Positions 10,266 to 19,227 of a DNA stretch of 64,000 bases are shown one piece after another (the first letter of the stretch is position 1; each line of letters opens with the position of its first letter). This DNA comes from Cyanobium sp. WAJ14-Wanaka. GTDB taxonomy: Bacteria; Cyanobacteriota; Cyanobacteriia; PCC-6307; Cyanobiaceae. Below the pieces are notes generated by a model. It made no database searches and had not been told where the DNA came from. It saw nothing but the letters and a program-made list of their open reading frames with translations. A program made the translations under genes and the position numbers. The DNA lies in the NCBI RefSeq assembly GCF_024345375.1, contig NZ_JAGQAZ010000001.1, forward strand, positions 558,001 to 622,000. Reading direction: 5' to 3'.

Positions 10266-12017
10266 GTGGATAAGGGGCAAAGCGCAGCAGATATTGGCTC
10301 CGCCACTGCACCAACAAAGTTTGAGCAGCTCAAGGCCGCCAGTGGCCATCTCAAGGAACCGCTCCTGAGTGAGTTGGCCAATGGAGCTCCCAACTTCACC
10401 GAGGGGGCCGTCCAAATCCTGAAGTTTCACGGCAGTTATCAGCAGGACAACCGGGAGAACAGACGCAAGGGCGAGGAAAAGGACTGGCAGATGATGCTGC
10501 GCCTCCGCAGCCCCGGCGGCCGCATCCCTCCGTCGCTTTATTTGGCGATCGATACCTTGGCGGAAGAGCTCGGTAACGGCACCCTCAGGGCCACCACCAG
10601 GCAGGCATTCCAAATGCATGGAATTGCCAAGGCTGATCTCAAGGAGGTGATTGGCACAATCGTGCGTCACATGGGCTCCACCCTGGCGGCCTGTGGGGAT
10701 ATCAACCGCAATGTGATGGCTCCCGCCGCCCCCTTTGAACGTGGTGGCTACCCGGCTGCCCGTGAATTAGCGGATCAAATTGCCGACCTGCTCACACCCC
10801 AGGCAGCGGAGGGCTCCTACCTCGACCTCTGGGTAGATGGGGATCTCAGCTACAGAATCAAGCCGGCAGCAGCAGTTAAGAAGGTCAAGGCACGCCAGCA
10901 GGAAGGTGCGGTCTTCAGTGGCGATGGCTCTGAACCCCTCTACGGCAGCACCTACCTGCCCAGAAAATTCAAGGTGGCCGTCACTGTGCCGGGCGACAAC
11001 TCCGTGGACCTGCTCACCCAGGACATCGGGCTGGTGCTGTTTTGCGATCCCCAGGGCCGGCCCCAGGGTTGCAATGTCTATGTGGGCGGTGGCATGGGCC
11101 GCACCCACAACAAGGAGGAGACCTTTGCGCGCACGGCGGATCCCCTGGGCTACGTGGCCTACCCAGATGTGCTCGATTTAATTCAGGCAATCGTTGCCCT
11201 TCAGCGAGATTTCGGAGACAGGCAACAGCGCCGCCATGCCCGGATGAAATATCTGATTCAAGATCGGGGCGTCAACTGGTTTAGGGCTGAATTAAAGGAG
11301 AAATACTTCAAGCACCCCATCAAGGGGATGCGGGTAGAGCCAAAGGCCAAGCTCGAGGATTACCTGGGTTGGCAGCGCCAAAGTGCGGGCCTTTGGTTCA
11401 TTGGAATACCAATTCTCTGCGGCCGCCTGGCGGGTGACTTGAAGCGGGGCCTGAGGAGTTTGGTTGAGACCTACCAACTAGAGGTGCGCGTAACCCCCAA
11501 CCAAGACCTACTCCTCTGCAACATCGGTAATGCCCAGCGCAAAACCGTGCGCGACGCCCTAGTCAAGCTTGGCTTTGAAGCGCCTGATGCACCGGCACCC
11601 CTCGCCCGCCATGCCATTGCCTGTCCGGCACTACCGCTCTGTGGCCTAGCCGTTACGGAGGCTGAACGCATCCTTCCAAGCGTTTTGGAGCGCCTGGAGC
11701 GCCAATTCGCCAGCCTTGGCATTGAGCGGTCCGTACTGGTGCGCATGACCGGTTGTCCCAATGGCTGCGCCCGCCCCTACATGGCCGAGATTGGATTGGT
11801 GGGCAGCGGGCTAGATCAATACCAGCTTTGGCTGGGGGGCACACCCAACCTCAGCCGGCTGGCCGAGCCTTACCTCGAGAAAATGCCCCTCGACCAGCTG
11901 GAAACCACCCTTGAGCCCCTGCTTAGGGCCTGGAAGGATGCCGGCGGACGCCGCAGTTTCGGGGAATTTGTTGAGCGCTCGGGTCGCCCCGCCGTCGAGC
12001 AGCTGCTGGCCCATTAG
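10266..12017 (+). CDS. sir: Ferredoxin-dependent sulfite reductase
   Basis: 583-residue siroheme/[4Fe-4S] enzyme that reduces sulfite to sulfide with electrons from ferredoxin. It shows the two-repeat sulfite/nitrite reductase fold: RATTRQAFQMHG and GDINRNVMAP in the first half, and the cluster cysteines in ACPALPLCG and MTGCPNGCARPYMAE in the second. The overall pattern, including the SLYLAIDTLAEELGNGTLR region, fits Sir better than NirA. The start is GTG at 10266. It is divergent from glyS across about 70 bases. Its stop overlaps the convergent VanX-like stop by 4 bases. Confidence 0.93.
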   Translation: MDKGQSAADIGSATAPTKFEQLKAASGHLKEPLLSELANGAPNFTEGAVQILKFHGSYQQDNRENRRKGEEKDWQMMLRLRSPGGRIPPSLYLAIDTLAEELGNGTLRATTRQAFQMHGIAKADLKEVIGTIVRHMGSTLAACGDINRNVMAPAAPFERGGYPAARELADQIADLLTPQAAEGSYLDLWVDGDLSYRIKPAAAVKKVKARQQEGAVFSGDGSEPLYGSTYLPRKFKVAVTVPGDNSVDLLTQDIGLVLFCDPQGRPQGCNVYVGGGMGRTHNKEETFARTADPLGYVAYPDVLDLIQAIVALQRDFGDRQQRRHARMKYLIQDRGVNWFRAELKEKYFKHPIKGMRVEPKAKLEDYLGWQRQSAGLWFIGIPILCGRLAGDLKRGLRSLVETYQLEVRVTPNQDLLLCNIGNAQRKTVRDALVKLGFEAPDAPAPLARHAIACPALPLCGLAVTEAERILPSVLERLERQFASLGIERSVLVRMTGCPNGCARPYMAEIGLVGSGLDQYQLWLGGTPNLSRLAEPYLEKMPLDQLETTLEPLLRAWKDAGGRRSFGEFVERSGRPAVEQLLAH

Positions 12018-12733
12018 GCAGGAGCCCTGCCGTAGCAGGCCATGGGTTGTTTACTGCGCCAGGCCCACAGCTGGTCCCCATGGCTGAAATGCCACCACTC
12101 ATTGGGGTGTTGGGCAAAACCAGCCGAGGCCATGGCGGCCGCAAGCAATTGCCTCTGCCGGTGCCACTGGCCTTCAGGAGATTCCGGATTGGTTATCGCC
12201 ATGGTGCCGTAGTGGTTTGGTTCGGAAATCGAACCAATCGCATCGATGTCGCCCCCCATCGTGAGAGGTCGGCCATCGATTTCAGCCAGGGTGAGATCAA
12301 CCGCAGCCCCAGTGCTATGGGGTGGGGGGCTGAGGGGATCTTCGCTGGCCGGTGCCCAAAAGCGCCCAATCTCCGCTCTCACCGCATCGAGTGCCGCTGG
12401 GCTGCTTTGCAGGCCCAGGCCGCGGCTAGCGCATTCCGTTTGAAACGCATGCTCCACCATGAAGGCCTGTACCTCCACCGGGCGCCAACCATCAAAAATC
12501 GCCAATCGCCAATCTGGATGGTGGGATTGCAATTGGGCCTGGGCGGCAAGCAGCCTTTGCACCACCCCTTGGCGAAGCCGAAAGGGACTTAAGCCCCGGC
12601 CATAGGGCGCACCAAGGGATTGATAGGGGTGGGGTTCAAGCCGGTGGAATTGGCTGGGGATATCAATTAACGGTTCCCCACTTTCGGCTATCTCAACCTG
12701 GTGCCAGGGCCTGACATTTGGGGCATTTGCCAT
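12014..12733 (-). CDS. D-Ala-D-Ala dipeptidase-like protein, M15D (VanX) family
   Basis: 239-residue zinc dipeptidase family member. Visible family motifs are the substrate arginine region FDGWRPVEVQ, the metal-site HSTGAAVDLTL (His and Asp), MGGDID, and the C-terminal NEWWHFSHGDQ with the catalytic Glu and metal His. There is no signal peptide, so cytoplasmic action on D-Ala-D-Ala is likely. In non-resistant bacteria the family usually serves peptidoglycan dipeptide recycling. It overlaps sir tail to tail by 4 bases. Confidence 0.85.
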   Translation of the reverse strand: MANAPNVRPWHQVEIAESGEPLIDIPSQFHRLEPHPYQSLGAPYGRGLSPFRLRQGVVQRLLAAQAQLQSHHPDWRLAIFDGWRPVEVQAFMVEHAFQTECASRGLGLQSSPAALDAVRAEIGRFWAPASEDPLSPPPHSTGAAVDLTLAEIDGRPLTMGGDIDAIGSISEPNHYGTMAITNPESPEGQWHRQRQLLAAAMASAGFAQHPNEWWHFSHGDQLWAWRSKQPMACYGRAPA

Positions 12734-12754
12734 GGCGGCGATGGTTGGTGACTA

Positions 12755-15313
12755 TCAGTTGAGTCTTGAGGCCTGTTCAATGTGGCGCCGGCGTTGGTCG
12801 GCAAGGGCCCCGGCCAAACCCTGATGGGAGGTCAATTCGGGATCCTGAGATGTGATCTGCTGGGCCACCTGGCGGGCCAACTCCAGGACTTCCCCATCAT
12901 CGGTGAGGCTGGCAAGGGCGAGATCTGGCAGGCCAGATTGGCGGGTTCCCAAAACCTGGCCAGGTCCCCTAAGGCGCAGATCCATTTCGGCGATTTCAAA
13001 GCCATCACTGGTGCGCACCAGGACATCAAGTCGTTGCCTGGCCTGGGGATTGCTGCTGTCGTTGATCAATAGGCAGTAGGAGGCGGCTGCGCCCCGGCCC
13101 ACCCGGCCCCGCAATTGGTGCAATTGGGCCAGGCCAAAGCGCTCTGCGTGCTCGATCACCATCACGCTGGCCTCTGGCACATCCACTCCCACCTCCACCA
13201 CGGTGGTACTAACCAAAACCTGGGTTTCGCCCCTGGCAAAGGCGCCAATGGCCGCCTGTTTATCGGCACTATTCAGCCTGCCGTGTAGCAGGCCCACCCT
13301 GAGATCCGGGAATATCTCATCACGCAGTTGGCGGTGCACCTCCACGGCCGATCGCAGGTCAAGCTTTTCCGATTCATCCACCAGCGGCAAAACCACGTAG
13401 GCCCGCTGACCCAGATTCACCTGCTCCCTAACCAGGCCATAGGCCTGCTCCCGTCTTCCGCCCTTGAGCATCAGGGTCTTGATTGGCTGGCGACCTGGCG
13501 GTAGTTCGTCTATTTGACTCACATCCAGGTCGCCATGAACTGAAAGGGCCAGGGTCCTCGGTATGGGTGTGGCGGTCATGGTCAGCAGATGGGGCTGGAG
13601 GCCCTTGGCCAGCAACCGGTTGCGTTGGCGCACCCCAAAGCGGTGCTGCTCATCCACCACCACCAAACCAAGGCGGGCAAATTGAACCGGATCCTCCAGC
13701 AGGGCATGGGTGCCCACCAGGAGTTGGAGCTGGCCATTGACTAGGTCCTGAAGCAATTCCCGGCGGCGGGCAGCCGGCGTTGATCCCGTAAGCAGGGCTG
13801 TTGTCACATGGAGCTGGGGCAGCCACTCCGCCAGTTTCTGGAAGTGCTGTTCCGCCAGCACCTCCGTGGGCGCCATCAGTGCCCCCTGGCAACCGGCCTC
13901 AATGGCACTGAGGAGCGAGGCCAGGGCCACGACGGTTTTACCGCTGCCCACATCCCCCTGGACCAGCCGGGCCATGGGCTGGGGTCGCAGCAGATCCTGG
14001 CGAATCTCGGCCAGCACCCTTTCCTGGGCGCCGGTGAGGGCAAAGGGCAACAGCTCGAGAAAACGTTGGACGAGGGCATCACGGCCAGGGGCAATACTCA
14101 GGACTGGGGCCGGCCGCTGGCGCAGCTGGTGCCTGCGCTGCAGCAGGCCGAGTTGGAGCAATAGGAATTCGTCAAAGATCAGGCGGCGACGGCTGGCCTG
14201 CAGATTTACCTGGTCTTTTGGCTGGTGGATTAGTTGGAGTGCCTCCGACCTGCCAATCAGGCCCTGGGCCAGTTTAATGGCCTCTGGCAGGGGATCTGTC
14301 CAGCCCCGCACCAGGGGCAACACTGAGGAAAGGGCTGAGCGCAGTCGATCGGCCCCCAGCCCCTCGGTGAGGCCGTAGACCGGCAGAAGCCTGCCGATAC
14401 TTTCCGACTGCACTGGAGCATTGGGACTCTCCAGCACCTCCATCAGGGGATCGGTAAAACCAGGGCCGTAGGGGGTTTCCTTGACTAAGCCACTTACGGC
14501 CACGGTGGCCCCGGGGGGAAACAGCCGTTGCTGACCCTTTAGCCAGGCTGGTGTGGAGAAACGCTTGCCCGCAAAAAAGCGGCTGACCCGGATTTTGCCT
14601 GTGATGTCGGCGAGATGGAGCTCCAGGATCGAGAGGTTGGGATTGCGGGGGCTGGCGAATGCATTACTGCGCCGCACCGTGGCGACGATGGTGGCGGTAC
14701 GGCCTGGCTCCAGCTGCATGATCCTGACCAAATTGCCGTAGTCGAGATAGTCGCGCGGGTAATAGTGCACCAAATCTCTGACTACAAACAGACCAAGCTG
14801 GGCTAGCCGAGTGGCTGTTTTTGGCCCGACGCCCTTGATCTCTGCCAAGGGGGCATCGGGATCAAGGTTGCCCCAGGAGTTCGTGCCCCCCGCTCCCTTG
14901 GCTGGGCCATTTATGTGCTCGGGCAGGCGCAACCTTGGCGGCCCAACTGGGGATGGGGGCTGCAGGACCTGGCGCAACTGGTGCAGCCGCTCCCGGCTTT
15001 GGCGCACCAGGGTCTGGCGCCTCGAAAGAGACTGGGATTCATAGGCCTGAAATGCTGCACCCAGCTCCCCTAGGCGCAGGAGCGCCGCAGCGACCTCAGG
15101 CCTTAGCTCCGATGCGGTTAATTGCAACCCAGCCAGCGGCGGACCGTCGCCAAGGCAGCGGACCATGAAGCTGTTAAATCGCTCCTGCCGCCCCTGGAGA
15201 TTGGTAAAGCCCCTATCTGCCTCCAGTTGGAGGGCCTGCTGAAGGGTTTTAAGCCAATCGTTTAGCGGCTGGGCACCTAGGAGTTCTTGGCTGTGGAGAT
15301 GTCCTGCAGCCAA
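12755..15313 (-). CDS. recG: ATP-dependent DNA helicase RecG
   Basis: Branched-DNA helicase acting in replication-fork reversal and recombination. The 852-residue frame contains a cyanobacterial N-terminal extension, then the wedge domain (LAEIKGVGPKTATRLAQLG and the DLVHYYPRDY region). The helicase core has GDVGSGKT near residue 454, DEQHRFG near 554, and motif VI LHQLRGRVGRG. The start is a TTG at 15313 overlapping the upstream unknown gene by 37 bases. No earlier ATG exists, and the next is at 15166, so the first 50 residues are less certain. Confidence 0.95.
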   Translation of the reverse strand: MAAGHLHSQELLGAQPLNDWLKTLQQALQLEADRGFTNLQGRQERFNSFMVRCLGDGPPLAGLQLTASELRPEVAAALLRLGELGAAFQAYESQSLSRRQTLVRQSRERLHQLRQVLQPPSPVGPPRLRLPEHINGPAKGAGGTNSWGNLDPDAPLAEIKGVGPKTATRLAQLGLFVVRDLVHYYPRDYLDYGNLVRIMQLEPGRTATIVATVRRSNAFASPRNPNLSILELHLADITGKIRVSRFFAGKRFSTPAWLKGQQRLFPPGATVAVSGLVKETPYGPGFTDPLMEVLESPNAPVQSESIGRLLPVYGLTEGLGADRLRSALSSVLPLVRGWTDPLPEAIKLAQGLIGRSEALQLIHQPKDQVNLQASRRRLIFDEFLLLQLGLLQRRHQLRQRPAPVLSIAPGRDALVQRFLELLPFALTGAQERVLAEIRQDLLRPQPMARLVQGDVGSGKTVVALASLLSAIEAGCQGALMAPTEVLAEQHFQKLAEWLPQLHVTTALLTGSTPAARRRELLQDLVNGQLQLLVGTHALLEDPVQFARLGLVVVDEQHRFGVRQRNRLLAKGLQPHLLTMTATPIPRTLALSVHGDLDVSQIDELPPGRQPIKTLMLKGGRREQAYGLVREQVNLGQRAYVVLPLVDESEKLDLRSAVEVHRQLRDEIFPDLRVGLLHGRLNSADKQAAIGAFARGETQVLVSTTVVEVGVDVPEASVMVIEHAERFGLAQLHQLRGRVGRGAAASYCLLINDSSNPQARQRLDVLVRTSDGFEIAEMDLRLRGPGQVLGTRQSGLPDLALASLTDDGEVLELARQVAQQITSQDPELTSHQGLAGALADQRRRHIEQASRLN

Positions 15314-16395
15314 AGCTTTTCCGCCTCCAATGCTTGGACCCGCCGCTCAAGTCGACGATATTGCTGGGCCATTCTGCGTACCTCCTGGCGGTGCTGTTGG
15401 AGTCGGGAACGGCAGGTGCGCAATTTGGGCTGGTCTTGTTCAAGATCAGCAAGCCGCAGCAAAACTGCAACCGATTCCATGGAGGGTGCCGAATCCTCGG
15501 CCATCAGGGGCAGCTGTAGACGCAGCACATTTGCCGGTGCCGTGAGGGGATCCATTTGCCCCTGCAGCACGGCATCCAGCAGTGAAACCGGCAACAGGCT
15601 GGAGGTGACCTCCTGGCGCAACAACTCCACATTCACGGCATGGGAAAGGTTGCGCAGCCGTTGGACCAGGGCCCGCTCGTAGCCCTCTAGCCAGCGCAGC
15701 AGGGTGGCTGGATTAACTGGCAATTGCCCCCCATCCCAGGGGGTGATGGCCTCAGGGGAATCATCGAAGCTGGAAAAGGCCTCACTAAATACTGCCGCCA
15801 TCGCCTCGAGTGCGCCCGGCTGGTCAATCACCGGGAGTTCATCCTCCTGGGGGCCATCGGAGCGGAGCCGATCGACACCTTCGCTGGGCATTAAGGCTGC
15901 CAGGCCGGTTTCGCCCAAAAAATTGCGCCCCAGGGGCAGGGCCAGGCCCAGGTTTACTGATCCCTCTGGTGGTCTAAAGGATGGATTAAGGGAGTTGCCA
16001 TGGCCCTGGGAGGAAATCTGCCCATCGTTGGTGCCTTGACCCTGCAGGGCCTCAAACAGCCTTTGCTGGCGGTTGCGGTGGCTGCGGAGCCGATTTTTAT
16101 GCATTTGGTTGGCTAGCTGGCAGAGCTGCTCAACCGTGAGCAGGCTGCTGGCGCGGCTTGCCAGGCTGATTAATCGCAGGTGAAGATGCTGCCGCCGCCG
16201 CTGCGATAGCTGCAAATACCGCTGGGGATCAATCTGGGTTGAGACATGAAAACAGGCCTGCTGAAGCGAGTTCAACAGGCCTTGACGCAGGACTTGAAGG
16301 TAGAGGGCCAGATGGCGATAGAGCTCGGGATTGCTGCTACTCAGCTGCTCACCAAAGCGCTCCAGCTCCAGCCTGGCATCGACGAGCAGATCCAT
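15277..16395 (-). CDS. Conserved cyanobacterial-type unknown with C-terminal coiled coil
   Basis: 372-residue protein I do not recognise. The first 120 residues are Leu/Gln/Arg-rich and helical. A low-complexity Gly/Asn/Ser linker lies around residues 125-165. The last 60 residues, from LRLADLEQDQPKL to the end, are strongly heptad-like and charged (RRLERRVQALEAEKLWLQ). There is no signal peptide or membrane segment. It overlaps recG by 37 bases, suggesting coupled expression. A structural or DNA-associated role is only a guess. Confidence 0.7.
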   Translation of the reverse strand: MDLLVDARLELERFGEQLSSSNPELYRHLALYLQVLRQGLLNSLQQACFHVSTQIDPQRYLQLSQRRRQHLHLRLISLASRASSLLTVEQLCQLANQMHKNRLRSHRNRQQRLFEALQGQGTNDGQISSQGHGNSLNPSFRPPEGSVNLGLALPLGRNFLGETGLAALMPSEGVDRLRSDGPQEDELPVIDQPGALEAMAAVFSEAFSSFDDSPEAITPWDGGQLPVNPATLLRWLEGYERALVQRLRNLSHAVNVELLRQEVTSSLLPVSLLDAVLQGQMDPLTAPANVLRLQLPLMAEDSAPSMESVAVLLRLADLEQDQPKLRTCRSRLQQHRQEVRRMAQQYRRLERRVQALEAEKLWLQDISTAKNS

Positions 16396-16437
16396 ATCAG
16401 GAAGCTCAGTGGCGATGCAGGAGGTAAATGGAAGCTA

Positions 16438-17097
16438 TCAAGAAGCGCCGCCCATGGCGGCAACCTCAGCGGCGAAGTCCATTTTCTCAACCTCAATCCC
16501 CTCTCCCAGGGTGAAGCGGGTGAAGCGACGCACCTGGATGTTTTCTCCCACCTTGCCCGCCACCTGCTTGACCAATTCGGAAACGTTGATGGTGCTGTCC
16601 TTGATGTAGGGCTGGTCCAGCAGGGCCAGTTCCTTCAGCCGCTTGCCAATGCGGCCTTCGACGATCTTCACCTTCATCTGTTCGGGCTTGCCGTCTAGGT
16701 CGTCGCGGCCCATCTCGATTTTCTTCTCGCGATCGGAGACCGCTGCTGGAATCTCATCTACGGAGACATATTCCACGTTGGGGCATGCCGCAATCTGCAT
16801 CGCCACATTGCGCAGCAGTTCCTGGAAGGCCTCGCCACGGGCGACGAAGTCGGTTTCGCAGTTGACTTCGACCAGCACGCCAACCCGTGCACCGGTGTGG
16901 ATATAGCTGCCAATGGAGCCCTCAGCGGCGGTGCGGCCAGCCTTCTTCTCCGCAGTGGCAATGCCCTTTTGGCGCAGCCATTCGGTGGCCTTGGTGGTAT
17001 CCCCGCCATTTTCGGACAGGGCTTTTTTGCAGTCCATCATTCCTGCGCCCGTTTTGTCGCGCAGCTCTTTTACTAATTTCGCTGAAATCTCAGCCAT
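16438..17097 (-). CDS. tsf: Translation elongation factor Ts
   Basis: Nucleotide-exchange factor for EF-Tu. The 219-residue protein starts [17 protein letters not shown] with the EF-Ts signatures [12 protein letters not shown] and [20 protein letters not shown], including the TDFVARG segment. The frame extends two codons further to 17103, but the ATG at 17097 matches the family. It lies 55 bases downstream of rpsB, the usual rpsB-tsf operon order. Confidence 0.97.
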   Translation of the reverse strand: MAEISAKLVKELRDKTGAGMMDCKKALSENGGDTTKATEWLRQKGIATAEKKAGRTAAEGSIGSYIHTGARVGVLVEVNCETDFVARGEAFQELLRNVAMQIAACPNVEYVSVDEIPAAVSDREKKIEMGRDDLDGKPEQMKVKIVEGRIGKRLKELALLDQPYIKDSTINVSELVKQVAGKVGENIQVRRFTRFTLGEGIEVEKMDFAAEVAAMGGAS

Positions 17098-17152
17098 GGT
17101 CATGGGGTGGATTGAAGTGGATTAGATCCGACAATAAGAATTAGATGGTTAC

Positions 17153-17866
17153 TCAGGCGTCGTCGTCGCGGCCCTGCTCATTGGAGCCATGGCGGCCTTC
17201 GTTAATCGCATCGGCCAGGCGACCCAGCACTAACTGCACGGAACGAACGGCGTCGTCGTTGCAGGGAATGGGCACATCGCAGAGGTCGGGATCACAGTTG
17301 GTGTCGAGCATCGACACCAGGGGAATGTCGAGCTTGCGGGCCTCGAGCACGGCGGTCGACTCTCGGCGCTGGTCAACCAGCACCACCACATCAGGCAGGC
17401 GGCGCATGTTTTTCAGGCCACCGAGATACTTCTGGAGGCGCTCCAGCTCCCGGCGCAGCACGGCAGCTTCCTTCTTGGGACGCATCGCGATGGCACCGGA
17501 GCTCTCCATGCGCTCCAGATCTTTGAGGCGATCAATCCTGGCCCGCATTGTGGTCCAGTTGGTGAGCATGCCGCCCAGCCAGCGCTGATTCACATAGGAG
17601 GCACCACAGCGGGTGGCCTCCAGGGCAATCACTTCAGAGGCCTGCTTCTTGGTGCCGACAAACAGAAAACGCTTGCCGCTGCGGGCGGCACTGCGGGTCC
17701 ACTTGTAGGCGTTGTTCATGCAAACGGCGGTTTGCACGAGGTCAATGATGTGGACACCGTTGCGCGCGCAGTAGATGTAGCGCGACATCTTCGGGTTCCA
17801 GCGGCGAGTTTGGTGCCCAAAGTGGGCACCAGCCTCCATCATTTCGGCGAGAGTTACGACAGCCAT
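17153..17866 (-). CDS. rpsB: 30S ribosomal protein S2
   Basis: 237-residue S2, starting [20 protein letters not shown] with the family signature [20 protein letters not shown]. It also contains [11 protein letters not shown] and [10 protein letters not shown], and ends in a short acidic tail (RDDDA). It precedes tsf. A 111-base stretch separates its start from the end of the upstream glycosyltransferase gene on the same strand. This would be the place for any S2 leader, but I could not identify a structure there. Confidence 0.98.
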   Translation of the reverse strand: MAVVTLAEMMEAGAHFGHQTRRWNPKMSRYIYCARNGVHIIDLVQTAVCMNNAYKWTRSAARSGKRFLFVGTKKQASEVIALEATRCGASYVNQRWLGGMLTNWTTMRARIDRLKDLERMESSGAIAMRPKKEAAVLRRELERLQKYLGGLKNMRRLPDVVVLVDQRRESTAVLEARKLDIPLVSMLDTNCDPDLCDVPIPCNDDAVRSVQLVLGRLADAINEGRHGSNEQGRDDDA

Positions 17867-17977
17867 GGTTTCAAGGGTTTCGGGTTTGCCTCCACCTGCC
17901 AGGGACGGAACACGAAAAGCGTGCTGCCATCACCCGAAACATGCAGGTGTGCGGTGTGTTGGGACTAGTTCAAGTTA

Positions 17978-18913
17978 TCAAATGGTGGGGCTAGCCGCCT
18001 TTGCCTGCCTGTAGATGGCCCGCACTCCTATGCGGTTGAGGGGCAGTCGCAACAACTCCATGGCCCAGGAGGCCTGGCCGCGGCGAATCAACCACCCCAG
18101 TAGGGGCCTCAAACTGCGCTCATTGAGCAGTCCGCCAAGGGTGAGGAGCTCCCACAGAAGAAAGTGCAAACGGGTGTACTGGATGATGAACCGCACCCTC
18201 CAGGTGGGGTGTTTGCGGAAGAAGACCAGGGCCATCTTTGATCGTTCCTGCTCGACCCGGATCAGATCTGGAATTTGCTCCAGGCCCAGGGCTGGGTGCC
18301 AGTGATAACCAACCGCCTCTGGGCATCGCACCAGCACAACTCCTAGGCGGCGCAGTCGTTCCCCCAATTCCAGGTCTTCCCAGCCATAGAGGTGAAAGCG
18401 CGGATCAAAAAGGCCGGAGCGCTCTAGAAGCTGGCGATCAATGGCCACATTGCCAGTGGCGAAATAGGCCCAGGAAAGGTCACGCAGCTTGTGGGGTTCA
18501 CTGCTGGGGGAAGCAAAATTTGCGGTATTGATCACCGCCCCGTAGGTAAAGCAGAGCCTGTTGGCCTGCTTCTGCCATTGGCGCTCAAGGCCCCTGGCAT
18601 GGGCCAGCAGGAAGTCATCCTCCACCACCAAATCGCTGTCTATAAAGACGATCACATCGCCTTGGGCATGCTCCACCCCCCTGTTGCGGCCCTGGGCTGG
18701 TCCGCCGTGGCTCTGCTTAATCAGGCGCACATGGGGAAGCTCGTGGGCGCTTTGGGTCAACCAATCAACCGTGGCGTCGGTGGAACCGTCGTCGACGAGC
18801 ACCACCTCGTACCCATCGATGGGTGCCCCAATCTGCTGGTTTTCTAGAGCCGCCAGGCACTTCTGGAGTATTGGCAGGCGGTTGTAGGTGGGTATGACAA
18901 CGCTGATGAACAT
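17978..18913 (-). CDS. Family 2 glycosyltransferase
   Basis: 311-residue GT-A transferase. It has the N-terminal fold start ISVVIPTYNRLPILQKCL, then VLVDDGSTDATVDWL, the metal-binding DxD in VIFIDSDLVVEDDF, and GWEDLELGERLRRLG for the acceptor/catalytic loop. There are no obvious membrane segments, and the acceptor is unknown (cell-surface polysaccharide is likely). ATG 18913 is chosen because the longer frame (to 18958) would run through a strong terminator hairpin and adds no conserved sequence. Confidence 0.88.
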   Translation of the reverse strand: MFISVVIPTYNRLPILQKCLAALENQQIGAPIDGYEVVLVDDGSTDATVDWLTQSAHELPHVRLIKQSHGGPAQGRNRGVEHAQGDVIVFIDSDLVVEDDFLLAHARGLERQWQKQANRLCFTYGAVINTANFASPSSEPHKLRDLSWAYFATGNVAIDRQLLERSGLFDPRFHLYGWEDLELGERLRRLGVVLVRCPEAVGYHWHPALGLEQIPDLIRVEQERSKMALVFFRKHPTWRVRFIIQYTRLHFLLWELLTLGGLLNERSLRPLLGWLIRRGQASWAMELLRLPLNRIGVRAIYRQAKAASPTI

Positions 18914-18928
18914 GGCCGCTGTGGGGGC

Positions 18929-18956
18929 AAAAAAAAGGAGATCCCGCAGGATCCCC
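18929..18956 (-). terminator. Rho-independent terminator of the 51-aa basic protein gene
   Basis: Read on the minus strand: GGGGATCC, loop TGCG, GGATCTCC (8-bp stem with one G-U pair), then eight T. It lies 80 bases after the stop at 19036 and only 16 bases before the ATG of the glycosyltransferase. Confidence 0.8.
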
Positions 18957-19035
18957 AACTAGGTAACTGAATCTGATCAAAGGGGGCTGTAGAGCCAATT
19001 GCCTCTGCAAAGCCCATTGGCTTTGAAAAGCCAGA

Positions 19036-19191
19036 TCAATCGGCAGCGCCGCCGTTGTTGGCAGTGCCGGTCACGCCGTTGCCTGCACCTTCACCGCGGC
19101 CATCGTTGCGGAGCTTGCGCTTCTTGAACTTGCGGGCGTAGGCGCGGTTGCGCTCCTGCTTTTCCTTCTTCAGGTTCCTGCGCTTGGACAT
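19036..19191 (-). CDS. Small highly basic conserved cyanobacterial protein (51 aa)
   Basis: The frame reads MSKRRNLKKEKQERNRAYAR, continuing KFKKRKLRNDGRGEG and ending in a Gly/Ala/Asn-rich tail. About half of the first 30 residues are Lys or Arg. I recall similar short basic proteins in marine Synechococcus and Prochlorococcus, without an assigned function. The composition suggests RNA or ribosome binding, which is inference only. It is a stand-alone gene with a strong terminator (18929-18956) downstream and devA ending... upstream on the same strand, 37 bases away. Confidence 0.8.
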   Translation of the reverse strand: MSKRRNLKKEKQERNRAYARKFKKRKLRNDGRGEGAGNGVTGTANNGGAAD

Positions 19192-19227
19192 GCGAGCCGT
19201 GTACTCAATGAAATTCCAAATCCCATC

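Noticed and set aside
12014-12733. VanX/VanY pair as a vancomycin-resistance locus
   Set aside because: The VanX-like and VanY-like genes are about 5.5 kb apart, with no vanH, vanA or two-component genes. They are ordinary peptidoglycan-turnover enzymes here.
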